Made by a program: the position numbers and the translations under genes
NCBI GenBank assembly: GCA_041497115.1
Contig: JBGQFW010000001.1
Span: 1-64,000, forward strand
From: AR5 sp041497115
GTDB lineage: Bacteria > Methylomirabilota > Methylomirabilia > Rokubacteriales > CSP1-6
Reading direction: 5' to 3'
DNA length: 64,000 nt
Notes under the pieces: model-generated
Database searches by the model: none
What the model was told of the DNA's origin: nothing
What the model saw: only the letters and a program-made list of their open reading frames with translations
Shown here: one piece after another, positions 8,349-17,329 of the stretch
How positions within the stretch are numbered: position 1 is the stretch's first letter
Layout of the letters: each line of letters begins with the position of its first letter

Positions 8349-9239
8349 ATGTCGCGCGGCCGGTGGCTCGGGCTCGTCGTGATCGCGCTGGCGCTGGGTG
8401 TGCGGGCGCCGGCGCTCGCCGACGGGATCATGCTGGTGCAGGCGGGCGCCTTCTGGATGGGGCGCGACGACGGTCCTGCCGAGGAGCGGCCGCTGCACCG
8501 CGTGTACGTGCGCGACTACTGGATCGAGCGCCACAAGGTGACCAACGCGGAGTTCGCCGCGTTCCTCGACGCGCAGGGCGCGGTGGCCGAGGGCGGCCAG
8601 CGCCGCTACGACTGGGACGACGCCGACGCCCGCATTCACCAGGTCGGATGCACCGCCGCGCGATCGACGCCCGACCGTCGGGCGCCGGAGCCCTGCGCAG
8701 GCGCCCCGACGGCGAATCCATGGGTTGTCGAAGGGGGCTTCGAGCGCCATCCCGCCGTGGAGGTGTCGTGGTTCGGCGCCCGCGACTTCTGCGCGTGGCG
8801 GGGACGACGGCTGCCCAGCGAGGCCGAGTGGGAGAAGGCGGCGCGCGGCGACGACAAACGCCCCTACCCGTGGGGCGACGCGCCGCCGGCGCCCGAGCTG
8901 GCCGTCTTCGGCCGAGGCCACGACGCGACCGAGCCCGGCGACGGGCGCCCGCTCGGCACGAGCCCCTACCGCGTCGAGGACCTGCTGGGCAACCTGCGCG
9001 AGTGGACGTCGAGCGCGCTTCGCGCGTACCCTTATCGGGCCGACGACGGACGCGAGCCCTTCACCGGCGCGGGACGGGTCGTCGTGCGGGGCGCGAGCCA
9101 CGACGACGCCGCCGGCACGCTGCACGTGGCGACCCGGCGCTCCTACGACCGCCGCGGGGCGACCGCCGGCCACCATGCCGTGGGGTTCCGCTGCGCGACG
9201 TCGGAGGATCTGGGCGAGGTGGCACCGGGGAGGCGATGA
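8349..9239 (+). CDS. SUMF1/EgtB/PvdO-type sulfatase-modifying-factor fold protein, exported
   Basis: A 296-residue protein with the formylglycine-generating-enzyme fold: MVLQ-type opening (ADGIMLVQAGAFWMGRDDGP), VTNAEFAAFLDAQG, VEVSWFGARDFCAWRGRRLP, SEAEWEKAARGDD, LGNLREWTSS and the terminal VGFRCA. A signal peptide precedes it (MSRGRWLGLVVIALALGVRA). ATG 8349 follows AAGGGGG. In true FGEs a cysteine pair lies in the RGGS... segment; here that segment reads RGASHDDAAGTLHVATRRSY and has no cysteine, so it is probably not a sulfatase activator. The function may be structural or ligand-binding. Stop is 1 base before the acyl-CoA ligase ATG. Confidence 0.8.
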   Translation: MSRGRWLGLVVIALALGVRAPALADGIMLVQAGAFWMGRDDGPAEERPLHRVYVRDYWIERHKVTNAEFAAFLDAQGAVAEGGQRRYDWDDADARIHQVGCTAARSTPDRRAPEPCAGAPTANPWVVEGGFERHPAVEVSWFGARDFCAWRGRRLPSEAEWEKAARGDDKRPYPWGDAPPAPELAVFGRGHDATEPGDGRPLGTSPYRVEDLLGNLREWTSSALRAYPYRADDGREPFTGAGRVVVRGASHDDAAGTLHVATRRSYDRRGATAGHHAVGFRCATSEDLGEVAPGRR

Positions 9240-9240
9240 G

Positions 9241-10890
9241 ATGACGGCTCCGCTGAACGCGCTCATGATGGACTACCCGCTCACGCTCACGCAGTTCTTC
9301 GAGCGCAGCCGCCGCCTGTTCGCGAACAAGCCGCTGGCCACGCGCCGGCCCGGGCAGCCGCTGTTCCGCTACACGTACGGCGACTTCGCCGGGCGCACCT
9401 TCCGCCTGGCCGGCGCGCTGCGCGCGCTGGGCGTGCGCAAGGGCGACCGGGTGGCCACGCTGGCGTGGAACAGCCATCGCCATCTCGAGCTCTACTGGGC
9501 GGTGCCGCTCAGCGGTGCGGTGCTGCACACGCTGAACTTCCGCCTCTCCGCCCAGGACCTCACCTACATCATCAATCACGCCGGCGACTCGGTGATCTTC
9601 GTGGACGCCGCGGTGTGGCCGGTGCTGGCGGCGATCCGCGACACGCTCACGAGCGTGCGCACGATCGTCGTGATGCAGGACGGCGCTCCCGCCGCCGCCG
9701 GCCAGCCCGCGCCGCCGGCCGATCTGCCCGACTACGAGACGCTGCTGGCGGGGGCCACGCCACTGGCGGCGTGGCCGCAGCTGGCCGAGACCGACGCCGC
9801 CGCCATGTGCTACACCTCCGGCACCACCGGCCATCCCAAGGGCGTCGTCTACACGCACCGCGCGCTCTACCTCCACTGCCTGGCCGAGGCCATGGCGGAC
9901 TCGATGGCGCTGTCGGAGAGCGACGTGATCCTGCACATCGTGCCGATGTTCCACGCCAACGCGTGGTGCGTGCCGTTCTGCGGGACGATGCTGGGCGCCA
10001 CGCAGATCTTCGGCGGCCCCAACCCGCAGCCGCGCGACATCTGCGAGATCGTGCAGGCGGAGAAGGTCACCTTCGTGGGCGCGGTGCCCACCGTCTGGAT
10101 CGCCGTCAAGGAGCTGGTGGAGAAGGAGGGGTTCGATATCTCCTCGATCCGCTGCATCCCCATCGGCGGCTCGGCGGCGCCGCGCAGCCTGCTCGAGCAC
10201 TACGACAAGAAGTTCGGCGCCTCGATGATGCACGCGTGGGGCATGACCGAGACGAGCCCGCTCGGCACGATCTCGCGCCTCAAGAGCCACATGCGCGCGT
10301 GGCCGGAGGACGCGCAGTACGCTGTCCGCGCGACGCAGGGCTACCCGGTGGTGGGCGTGGATCTGCGGATCGTGGACGACGCGGGGCACGAGCAGCCCTG
10401 GGACGGCCAGGCGATGGGCGAGATCCAGGTGCGCGGCCCCTGGGTGGTGCGCGCGTACTACGACAACCCGGAGTCGGCCGACCGCTTCACCGCCGACGGC
10501 TGGTTCCGCACCGGCGACGTGGCCACGGTGGATGCCGAGGGGTACGTGCGCATCACCGACCGCACCAAGGACCTCATCAAGTCCGGCGGCGAGTGGATCT
10601 CGTCCATCGACGTGGAGACGATGATCATGGGCCATCCCAAGGTGCTGGAGGCCGCCGTGATCGCGGTGCCGCACCCCAAGTGGGTGGAGCGGCCGCTGGC
10701 CTGCGTGGTGGCCAAGCCCGGCGTCACGCTGGACCCGCAGGAGATCGTCGAGTTCCTCCGCCCGCAGCTGGCCAAGTGGGCGCTGCCCGACGAGGTGGTG
10801 CTGATCGAGGCGGTCCCCAAGACCAGCGTCGGGAAGTTCGACAAGAAGGTCCTGCGCGAGCGCTTCAAGGGCTGGACGCCGAAGGCCTGA
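9241..10890 (+). CDS. Fatty-acid/medium-chain acyl-CoA ligase (AMP-forming)
   Basis: A 549-residue ANL-superfamily ligase that activates a carboxylic acid to its CoA thioester through an acyl-AMP. Visible motifs: P-loop-like YTSGTTGHPKGV (A3), MTETSP within GMTETSPLG (A5), GWFRTGDVA (A7), DRTKDLIKSGGEWIS (A8) and the catalytic C-terminal lysine region KTSVGKFDKKVLR (A10). It resembles AlkK-type medium/long-chain ligases (PMFHANAW). ATG 9241 follows the previous stop by 1 base. It is directly upstream of the carbohydrate-type ABC genes, so any link to the imported solute is only positional. Confidence 0.88.
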   Translation: MTAPLNALMMDYPLTLTQFFERSRRLFANKPLATRRPGQPLFRYTYGDFAGRTFRLAGALRALGVRKGDRVATLAWNSHRHLELYWAVPLSGAVLHTLNFRLSAQDLTYIINHAGDSVIFVDAAVWPVLAAIRDTLTSVRTIVVMQDGAPAAAGQPAPPADLPDYETLLAGATPLAAWPQLAETDAAAMCYTSGTTGHPKGVVYTHRALYLHCLAEAMADSMALSESDVILHIVPMFHANAWCVPFCGTMLGATQIFGGPNPQPRDICEIVQAEKVTFVGAVPTVWIAVKELVEKEGFDISSIRCIPIGGSAAPRSLLEHYDKKFGASMMHAWGMTETSPLGTISRLKSHMRAWPEDAQYAVRATQGYPVVGVDLRIVDDAGHEQPWDGQAMGEIQVRGPWVVRAYYDNPESADRFTADGWFRTGDVATVDAEGYVRITDRTKDLIKSGGEWISSIDVETMIMGHPKVLEAAVIAVPHPKWVERPLACVVAKPGVTLDPQEIVEFLRPQLAKWALPDEVVLIEAVPKTSVGKFDKKVLRERFKGWTPKA

Positions 10891-10925
10891 TCGGCTACCC
10901 TGCCCGTCATCCCGAGGAGGTGCCC

Positions 10926-12200
10926 ATGCGACGAGTGAGCCGCCGAGCGTTTCTCGCCACCACCGCCACCGGCCTGGCCGGCATCCTGGCCACGCGCACC
11001 GCGCCGGCCATCGGCCAGACGCGCGAGGTCTCCTATCTGGCCTGGAACAACTTCGCGCCGAACTCCGACAAGAAGCTGGCGGAGATCGGCCAGCGCTTCA
11101 CCAAGGACACCGGAATCAAGATCAAGATCGACCACATCGCGGCGCCGCAGCAGGCGGCCAAGTACGCCTCCGAGGTGCAGACCCAGGCCGGTCACGACCT
11201 GGTCGAGATGCGCATGCACTTCCCCTGGCTCTACGAGACCCAGCTGATCGATCTGGGCGACCTCAACGCGGAGCTCGAGAAGAAGTACGGCAAGGTGCTC
11301 GCCTCCGCCGAGGAGACGGCCCGGGTCAGGGGCGTCTGGCGCGCGGTGCCGCAGTACCACACCTTCTTCGTCGGCTGCTACCGCGAGGACCTCTTCAAGA
11401 AGGCCGGGCTCAAGGTCCCCGACACCTGGGAGGACGTCTACACGGTCGGCAAGGAGCTGAAGAAGATGGGGCACCCGGTGGGCATCCCCATCAGCCAGAA
11501 CTACGACTCCATCTCCACCGCGGGGCCGGTGCTCTGGTCGTTCGGCGGCCTGGAGATCGACCGCGACGGCAAGACGGTCCGCATCAACTCGCCGGCCACC
11601 GAGCAGCTGCTCGAGTGGTACCGCAAGGTCTACCGCGACTGCATGGAGCCCGAGGTTCTGTCGTGGACCGACGCCAGCAACAACGACAGCCTCGACGCCG
11701 GCAAGGCGGGCTGGATCCACAACCCGATCAGCGCGTACATCGTCGCCCGCAACCGCAAGCTGGTGACGGCGGACGGGATCAACCACCACCGCAGCCTCAG
11801 CGGACCGCACGGGCGCCACGAGACCGACGTGCCGCGGCACATCGCCATCTGGAAGTTCTCCAAGAACATCGAGCCGGCCAAGGAGTGGATCCGCTACCTG
11901 ATCGGCAAGCGCGAGGTCTACGACGAGTACATCATGTCGGGCGACGCCTTCAACCTGCCGGTCCACGCAAACCTGCGCGACCACCCGGTGCTGAAGACCG
12001 ATCCCAAGTTCGCCGCCCTCAAGCAGGAGGGCGTGCAGTTCCACTGCTACGGGTGGCCCGGCCCGCCCAGCGACAAGGTCCAGCGCATCACCAACGAGTT
12101 CATCCTGCCCAACATGATCGCCAAGGTGGTGACGGGCTCGTCGAACAAGGAAGCGGTCGCCTGGGCCGAGAAGGAAATGACCCGGATCATTACCGGCTGA
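10926..12200 (+). CDS. ABC transporter extracellular solute-binding protein, family 1 (Tat-exported)
   Basis: A 424-residue family 1 (MalE/UgpB-like) binding protein. Tat-type signal: RRVSRRAFLATTATGLAG in the first 20 residues. The mature part has EVSYLAWNNFAP, HDLVEMRMHFPW and PDTWEDVYTVGKELKKMG, as in carbohydrate-type binding proteins. ATG 10926 has GGAGG at 10916-10920. It lies 3 bases before the first permease and so belongs to the first half of the transporter cluster. The ligand cannot be told; family members bind oligosaccharides, polyols or glycerol phosphates. The Gly/Trp-rich loops suit a sugar. Confidence 0.85.
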   Translation: MRRVSRRAFLATTATGLAGILATRTAPAIGQTREVSYLAWNNFAPNSDKKLAEIGQRFTKDTGIKIKIDHIAAPQQAAKYASEVQTQAGHDLVEMRMHFPWLYETQLIDLGDLNAELEKKYGKVLASAEETARVRGVWRAVPQYHTFFVGCYREDLFKKAGLKVPDTWEDVYTVGKELKKMGHPVGIPISQNYDSISTAGPVLWSFGGLEIDRDGKTVRINSPATEQLLEWYRKVYRDCMEPEVLSWTDASNNDSLDAGKAGWIHNPISAYIVARNRKLVTADGINHHRSLSGPHGRHETDVPRHIAIWKFSKNIEPAKEWIRYLIGKREVYDEYIMSGDAFNLPVHANLRDHPVLKTDPKFAALKQEGVQFHCYGWPGPPSDKVQRITNEFILPNMIAKVVTGSSNKEAVAWAEKEMTRIITG

Positions 12201-12203
12201 GCG

Positions 12204-13139
12204 ATGGCCGTCGGGGACGTCCGCGTCGGACCCGTCGTCAACCGATCGGGGCTCCGGATCCGGGATCTGCTCGACCGCGAGCGGTTCCTGGGTCCGGCCT
12301 TCATCACGCCCGCGCTGCTCTTCATGGGTCTGCTCGTCGCCTACCCGTTCGGCATGGCCATCACCTTCGCGCTGTCCAACGCCTTCATCGGGCGGCCCAG
12401 CCACTTCATCGGGCTGCACAACTTCGTCGTCCTCTGGCAGAGCGACAGCTTCCGCCAGACCTTCCAGAACGCCTTCGTGTTCACCGGGATCTCGGTGGCG
12501 TTCAAGATCGTGCTGGGCATCACGCTCGCGCTCCTGCTCAACGAGCAGCTCTGGTTCAAGCGGCTCATCCGCGGCGCGGTGCTGCTGCCGTGGGTCATCC
12601 CCACCGCGCTCAGCACGCTCGGCTGGTGGTGGATGTTCAACTCGCTCTACAGCGTGGTGAACTGGATGGGCATTCACGCGGGGGTGATGGACCCGCCCGG
12701 CCCCAACTGGCTCGGGCAGCGCTATTACGCGATGGCCGCCGTCATCATCGTCAACATCTGGCGGGGGCTGCCGTTCTTCACCATCACGCTCCTGGCCGGG
12801 CTCGTCTCGATCCCCCGCGAGCTCTACGAGGCGGCCGAGGCCGACGGCGCCGGCGCGGTCGCGCGGTTCTGGAACGTCACGCTGCCGCTGCTCAAGCCGG
12901 TGCTGGCCATCGTGGTGCTGTTCTCGACGATCTTCACCTTCAGTGACTTCAACATCGTGTTCATCCTCACCCACGGGGGGCCCATCAACTCCACGCACCT
13001 GTTCGCGACCCTCGCCCGGCAGATCGGGCTGGAGTCCGGGCAGATCGGGCAGGGCGCGGCCGTGTCGCTGTACCTGTTCCCGGTCCTCGTCCTGGTGGTG
13101 TGGTTCCAGCTGCGGTTCGTGCGCCGGCAGGTGTACTGA
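12204..13139 (+). CDS. Carbohydrate ABC transporter permease (MalF/UgpA type), first pair
   Basis: A 311-residue inner-membrane permease with about six hydrophobic segments and the coupling-loop motif EAAEADGAGAVARFWNVTLP near residue 210, which contacts an ATPase. First segment FITPALLFMGLLVAYPFGMA. MalF/UgpA-type members take the first permease position in CUT1 importers. The ATG is 3 bases after the binding-protein stop, and its own stop overlaps the next start (TGATG), so both permeases are made in step. Probable partner of the 13139 product. Confidence 0.88.
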   Translation: MAVGDVRVGPVVNRSGLRIRDLLDRERFLGPAFITPALLFMGLLVAYPFGMAITFALSNAFIGRPSHFIGLHNFVVLWQSDSFRQTFQNAFVFTGISVAFKIVLGITLALLLNEQLWFKRLIRGAVLLPWVIPTALSTLGWWWMFNSLYSVVNWMGIHAGVMDPPGPNWLGQRYYAMAAVIIVNIWRGLPFFTITLLAGLVSIPRELYEAAEADGAGAVARFWNVTLPLLKPVLAIVVLFSTIFTFSDFNIVFILTHGGPINSTHLFATLARQIGLESGQIGQGAAVSLYLFPVLVLVVWFQLRFVRRQVY

Positions 13140-13984
13140 TGGCGGTGCGCCGGCGGCCGCTGCTGAACAAGATCGCGCTGCATCTCGGGCTGCTGCCGTT
13201 CCTGATCTTCGCGCTGTTTCCCTTCTATCACATGGCGCTGACGTCGCTGAAGACGGACCGCGAGATCTACGACCGCGAGGCGGTGCCGCTGCTCATCCGT
13301 CAGGGGCCCACGCTCACGCACTACCAGAAGCTGCTGTGGGAGACTGAGTTCCTGACGTGGACGAAGAACAGCCTGCTCGTCACCGTGCTCGCCACCACGG
13401 TGTCGGTGGTCGTCGGGACGATCGCCGCCTACGCGCTGGCCCGGATGCGGTTCTTCGGCGTCGGCCCCTTCGGCACGGGGATCTTCGTCACCTACCTGGT
13501 GCCCACGTCGCTCCTCTTCCTGCCGCTCGCCCAGGTCGTGAACTGGCTGGGGCTGGCCGACTCCAAATGGGCGCTGGTCGTCACCTACCCGACCTTCCTC
13601 ATCCCGTTCTGCACGTGGCTGCTGATGGGCTACTTCCGCACCGTGCCCAAGGAGGTCGAGGAGTGCGCGATGGTGGACGGGGCCACCCGCATCCAGGCCC
13701 TGTGGCGGATCGTGCTGCCGATCGCCATCCCGGGGCTCGTGTGCGCCGTGCTGTTCGCCTTCACCCTGTCGTGGAACGAGTTCATCTACGCGCTGACCTT
13801 CACGTCCTCCTCCGATCAGATCACGGCCAGCGTCGGGGTCACCAGCGAGCTGATCCGTGGTGACATCTACTACTGGGGCGGGCTGATGGCGGGCGCGATC
13901 CTCGGCTCGGTGCCGATCGTCATCCTCTACGTCTTCTTCCTCGACTATTACGTCTCGGGGCTGACCGCCGGCGCCGTGAAGTAG
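13139..13984 (+). CDS. Carbohydrate ABC transporter permease (MalG/UgpE type), first pair
   Basis: A 281-residue permease with six predicted membrane segments and the EAA loop EECAMVDGATRIQALWRIVLP-like block near residue 190. Its N-terminus (LLPFLIFALFPFYHMALTSLKTD) is typical of the MalG/UgpE subfamily. ATG 13139 overlaps the upstream TGA by one base. It forms the second half of the channel with the 12204 product. A 33-base gap separates it from the second permease pair. Confidence 0.88.
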   Translation: MAVRRRPLLNKIALHLGLLPFLIFALFPFYHMALTSLKTDREIYDREAVPLLIRQGPTLTHYQKLLWETEFLTWTKNSLLVTVLATTVSVVVGTIAAYALARMRFFGVGPFGTGIFVTYLVPTSLLFLPLAQVVNWLGLADSKWALVVTYPTFLIPFCTWLLMGYFRTVPKEVEECAMVDGATRIQALWRIVLPIAIPGLVCAVLFAFTLSWNEFIYALTFTSSSDQITASVGVTSELIRGDIYYWGGLMAGAILGSVPIVILYVFFLDYYVSGLTAGAVK

Positions 13985-14017
13985 TCCCGGGGTCCGGGCC
14001 GCCTGGAAGGAGGCCGC

Positions 14018-14923
14018 GTGCACCTACCGATGTTGGGGCTGAAGCGCCGCCAGTGGGAGCCGTTTGCCTTCGCCTCGCCCTCCCTCGCCCTGATCGGGCT
14101 CGTGATCCTCTTCCCGCTCGCCTACTCGTTCTACCTCTCGTTCCTGGATTTCGACCTGTCGGTCGGGCCCGACGCCAACTTCATCGGCGTGCGCAACTAC
14201 TCGGAGGCGCTGCTGCGGGACGGGCGATTCATCGGCTCCATCGTGAACACGGCCATCATCATCGGGCCGGCGCTCGCCGTCGAGCTGGTGGTCGGTCTCG
14301 GCCTCGCCCTCCTCCTGAGCCGCGTCGCCCGCGGTCGTCCGATCATCACCGCGCTGCTGGCCATCCCGGCCATGGTCTCGCCGGTCATGGCGGCCATGGC
14401 CTGGCGCATGCTGTTCGGTGTCAAGTACGGCGCGATCAACAACCTCGGCCTCCAGCTCGGCATCATCGACGTCTACTTCGACTGGTTCGGCTCCTCGGCG
14501 ATCGCCCGGGCGTCGGTGGTGCTGGTGGACGTCTGGCACAACACCCCGTTCATGATGCTGGTGCTCCTGGCCGGCATCCAGTCGATCCCCCTGGAGCTCT
14601 ACGACGCCGCCCGGGCCGACGGCGCCACCGCCTGGCAGAGCTTCTGGTCGATCACGCTGCCGCTGCTGAGGTTCACGATGGCGGTGGGGCTGATGATCCG
14701 GCTGATCGACCTCACCAAGCTCTTCGGGCTGATCTTCGTCCTCACCTACGGCGGCCCCGGCAGCAGCACGGAGACGGTGGCCTTCACCACCTACCTGGCG
14801 GGCTTCAAGGACTTCCGCATGAGCTACGCGGCGGCGCTCTCCTACGTGATCGTGGGGGGCGTGCTGGTGCTCACCCTGCTGTTCCTGTGGGTCCAGCGGC
14901 TGCGCGAGGCCCGGGCCGCCTGA
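14018..14923 (+). CDS. Carbohydrate ABC transporter permease (MalF/UgpA type), second pair
   Basis: A 301-residue permease with six membrane segments and the coupling loop DAARADGATAWQSFWSITLP near residue 205. GTG 14018 is preceded by GGAAGG. It is clearly diverged from the first MalF-type protein (12204), so this is a separate second channel rather than a recent duplication. The stop overlaps the next ATG (TGATG). Confidence 0.87.
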   Translation: MHLPMLGLKRRQWEPFAFASPSLALIGLVILFPLAYSFYLSFLDFDLSVGPDANFIGVRNYSEALLRDGRFIGSIVNTAIIIGPALAVELVVGLGLALLLSRVARGRPIITALLAIPAMVSPVMAAMAWRMLFGVKYGAINNLGLQLGIIDVYFDWFGSSAIARASVVLVDVWHNTPFMMLVLLAGIQSIPLELYDAARADGATAWQSFWSITLPLLRFTMAVGLMIRLIDLTKLFGLIFVLTYGGPGSSTETVAFTTYLAGFKDFRMSYAAALSYVIVGGVLVLTLLFLWVQRLREARAA

Positions 14924-15804
14924 TGGCCATCGCGCTCGACCGGCCCCGGGTGGCGGCACGGCGGGCGAACCGCTATCGGTTGCGCCGCGGCCTCGGCCAC
15001 GTCCTGACCTATCTCGGGCTGTTCGTCGCCCTCGTCTTCTTCCTGGGCCCGTTCTTCTGGATCCTCACCACCTCGCTCAAGGGCAACGAGGACTTCTTCA
15101 CGTTCCCGCCGGTGTGGGTCCCGGCCGACCCCTCGCTCGCGCACTACGTCGCGCTCTTCACGCGCTCCAGCGGCGCCCGCTACTTCACCAACAGCCTGGT
15201 GATCTCCTCGCTCAGCATGTTCGCCGCGCTGGCGGTGAGCCTGCCGACCGCCTACGCGATCGCGCGCTGGCGGTTCGGCGGCGGCGTCCTCTCCACGCTG
15301 CTGCTCGTCCTTCGCATGCTGCCCGCGATCGCGCTGATCATCCCGATCTACATCATGTACAAGATGCTCGGGATGACCAACAGCTACCTCGGGCTGGTCG
15401 TCGTCTACACCGTCCTCTACATTCCGTTCGCGGTGTGGCTGCTCGTCGGCTTCCTGCGAGACTTCCCGGTGGAGATCGAGGAGGCGGCGATGATCGACGG
15501 CTGCTCGCGGCTGCGGGCGCTCGTCCAGGTGGTCATCCCCATCATCGCGCCGGGGATGGCGGTGGTCGCGCTGTTCGCCTTCATCGCCACCTGGAACGAG
15601 TTCCTGTTCGCGGTCGTGCTCACCGGCATCGAGACCAAGACCATGATGGTCCTGGTCACCTCGTTCACGTCCGGCGGCACCGACATGTTCTACGGCGAGG
15701 CCTCGGCCTCGGTCGTGCTCGGCGTGCTGCCGGCGTTCGCCGTCGCCTTCGTGCTGCAGCGCTATCTCGTCAAGGGCCTCGCGCTCGGTGGCACCAAGGG
15801 ATAG
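14923..15804 (+). CDS. Carbohydrate ABC transporter permease (MalG/UgpE type), second pair
   Basis: A 293-residue permease. Seen: LGPFFWILTTSLKGNEDFFTFP, typical of MalG-type proteins, and the EAA loop EEAAMIDGCSRLRALVQVVI near residue 190, ending with LVKGLALGGTKG. The start is ATG 14923, overlapping the TGA of its partner. It lies 16 bases before the second binding-protein gene, so permeases 3 and 4 and the 15821 product make one importer lacking only an ATPase. Confidence 0.87.
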   Translation: MAIALDRPRVAARRANRYRLRRGLGHVLTYLGLFVALVFFLGPFFWILTTSLKGNEDFFTFPPVWVPADPSLAHYVALFTRSSGARYFTNSLVISSLSMFAALAVSLPTAYAIARWRFGGGVLSTLLLVLRMLPAIALIIPIYIMYKMLGMTNSYLGLVVVYTVLYIPFAVWLLVGFLRDFPVEIEEAAMIDGCSRLRALVQVVIPIIAPGMAVVALFAFIATWNEFLFAVVLTGIETKTMMVLVTSFTSGGTDMFYGEASASVVLGVLPAFAVAFVLQRYLVKGLALGGTKG

Positions 15805-15820
15805 GCCCAGGGAGGATCGC

Positions 15821-17287
15821 ATGAGACCATCCGCGCTCAAGGGATCGCTCACGCTCGTGGCCGTCGTCGGGCTCCTCGCGGTGGGCGCGTTCGTCGTCCG
15901 CCCGGCGGGCGCCGCCCGCCCCTACGAGGGCCAGACCATCCGCGCGGTGGTCAACGCCGAGTACGTGAAGTACTCGCTCTCGCTCGTCGAGAAGGACCTC
16001 TACGACAAGCTCGGCGTCAAGATCGAGACCGAGGTGATCCCGCTCGACGCCTTCGTGTCGAAGACGCTGCTGGAGTTCAACTCCGGGTCCAGCCCGTGGG
16101 ACCTCGTGATGTTCGGCCCCTCCAACATGCCGGACTACGGCCGCCACTTCGAGCCGCTGGAGCCGTGGATCGAGAAGCTGAGGCTCGACTTCGCGCTGGA
16201 CGACATCGTGCCGGTGTTCGCCAAGGTCATGCTGCGCTACCAGGGCAAGCTGGTCAGCATGCCGTACGACGGCGACATCCACATCATGTACTGGAACAAG
16301 GTCGCCTTCGAGCGGCCCGAGAACCAGAAGAAGTTCAAGGCCAAGTACAACTACGACCTCAAGCCGCCCCAGACGTGGAGGCAGTGGGACGACGCCGCCG
16401 AGTTCTTCCACGGCTGGGGCTGGGACGGCAGCGACCGCAAGCTGTTCGGCGCCGGCGCCTCCTACAAGCCCTCGGGCAGCGGCTACTCGTACCACTGGTG
16501 GCGGTCGCGGTTCTTCTCGTACGGCGGCCAGTACTTCGACAAGGACATGAAGCCGCTCGTCAACACGGCGGCCGGAGTCCGCGCGCTCGAGGAGATGGTG
16601 AAGACGATGCCGTACTACCCGCCCGGGGTGCTCCTCTTCGAGTCCGAGGAGCCCAAGACCCTGCTGGTCAAGGGCGAGATCCCGCTGCTCTACTCGTGGA
16701 CGTCCACCGGCAAGCGGGTGGGCAACAAGGGCGAGTCGGTCATCGCGGGCAAGGCCGGCTTCGGCCTGGTGCCCGGCGCCGAGATCGACGGCAAGATCAT
16801 CCACCGGCCGGCCATCACGCCCGGACGGGGCATGGCGGTGTCGAAGTACTCCAAGAAAAAAGAAGTCACGCTGAAGGTGCTGGAGTTCATCTCGACGCTC
16901 GATGAGAGCCTGAAGATCGTGATGGATCCCAAGACGATCATGGATCCATGGCGGGTGTCCCACCTGCGCTCGCCGATCTTCCGCAAGGCGTTCCCCGATG
17001 CCGACAAGTACCTGGACGCCATCGAGGCGAGCTTCCCCTATCTGGTGCCGGACCCGGTCGTGCCCGCCGCCGACGAGTACCAGCGCAAGCTCTCGTTCGA
17101 GATCACCGAGGCGCTGGCCAAGCGCAAGTCGCCCAAGGAGGCGCTCGACACCGCGGCGGTCGAGTGGGAGAAGGTCACCGAGCGGCGCGGCCGCGACAAG
17201 CAGAAGGCCGCGTGGGGCGAGAAGCTGGCGGAGATGAAAGCGCTCGGCATCGAGTACCACCCGGACTGGGCGGCCAAGGCCAAGTAG
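15821..17287 (+). CDS. ABC transporter extracellular solute-binding protein, second of the cluster
   Basis: A 488-residue exported family 1 binding protein. Residues 1 to about 30 are a Sec-type signal (LVAVVGLLAVGAFVV ... AGAA). The mature part has NSGSSPWDLVMFGPSN, YDGDIHIMYWNK and QTWRQWDDAAEFFHGWGW, a Trp/Tyr-rich ligand site that suits a carbohydrate. Start ATG 15821 has GGGAGGAT upstream. It differs strongly in sequence from the first binding protein (10926), so the cluster probably serves two ligands. A strong hairpin follows the stop, closing the operon. Confidence 0.82.
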   Translation: MRPSALKGSLTLVAVVGLLAVGAFVVRPAGAARPYEGQTIRAVVNAEYVKYSLSLVEKDLYDKLGVKIETEVIPLDAFVSKTLLEFNSGSSPWDLVMFGPSNMPDYGRHFEPLEPWIEKLRLDFALDDIVPVFAKVMLRYQGKLVSMPYDGDIHIMYWNKVAFERPENQKKFKAKYNYDLKPPQTWRQWDDAAEFFHGWGWDGSDRKLFGAGASYKPSGSGYSYHWWRSRFFSYGGQYFDKDMKPLVNTAAGVRALEEMVKTMPYYPPGVLLFESEEPKTLLVKGEIPLLYSWTSTGKRVGNKGESVIAGKAGFGLVPGAEIDGKIIHRPAITPGRGMAVSKYSKKKEVTLKVLEFISTLDESLKIVMDPKTIMDPWRVSHLRSPIFRKAFPDADKYLDAIEASFPYLVPDPVVPAADEYQRKLSFEITEALAKRKSPKEALDTAAVEWEKVTERRGRDKQKAAWGEKLAEMKALGIEYHPDWAAKAK

Positions 17288-17300
17288 CCGGCCCCACATT

Positions 17301-17329
17301 CCCGCCCGGGCGTTGACGGCCCGGGCGGG
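17301..17329 (+). terminator. Strong hairpin after the ABC operon
   Basis: Arms 17301-17311 and 17319-17329 form a perfect 11-bp GC stem with a 7-base loop, 13 bases after the stop of the last ABC gene. No U-tract. Its right arm overlaps the start of the long inverted repeat at 17323, so the two structures compete. Confidence 0.55.

Noticed and set aside
8349..9239. Naming the SUMF1-fold protein a formylglycine-generating enzyme
   Set aside because: The catalytic cysteines are absent from the expected segment, so only the fold can be claimed.
10926..17287. A hidden ATPase gene inside the carbohydrate ABC cluster
   Set aside because: I looked for Walker A and signature motifs in the region and found none; every stretch is taken by permease or binding-protein genes.
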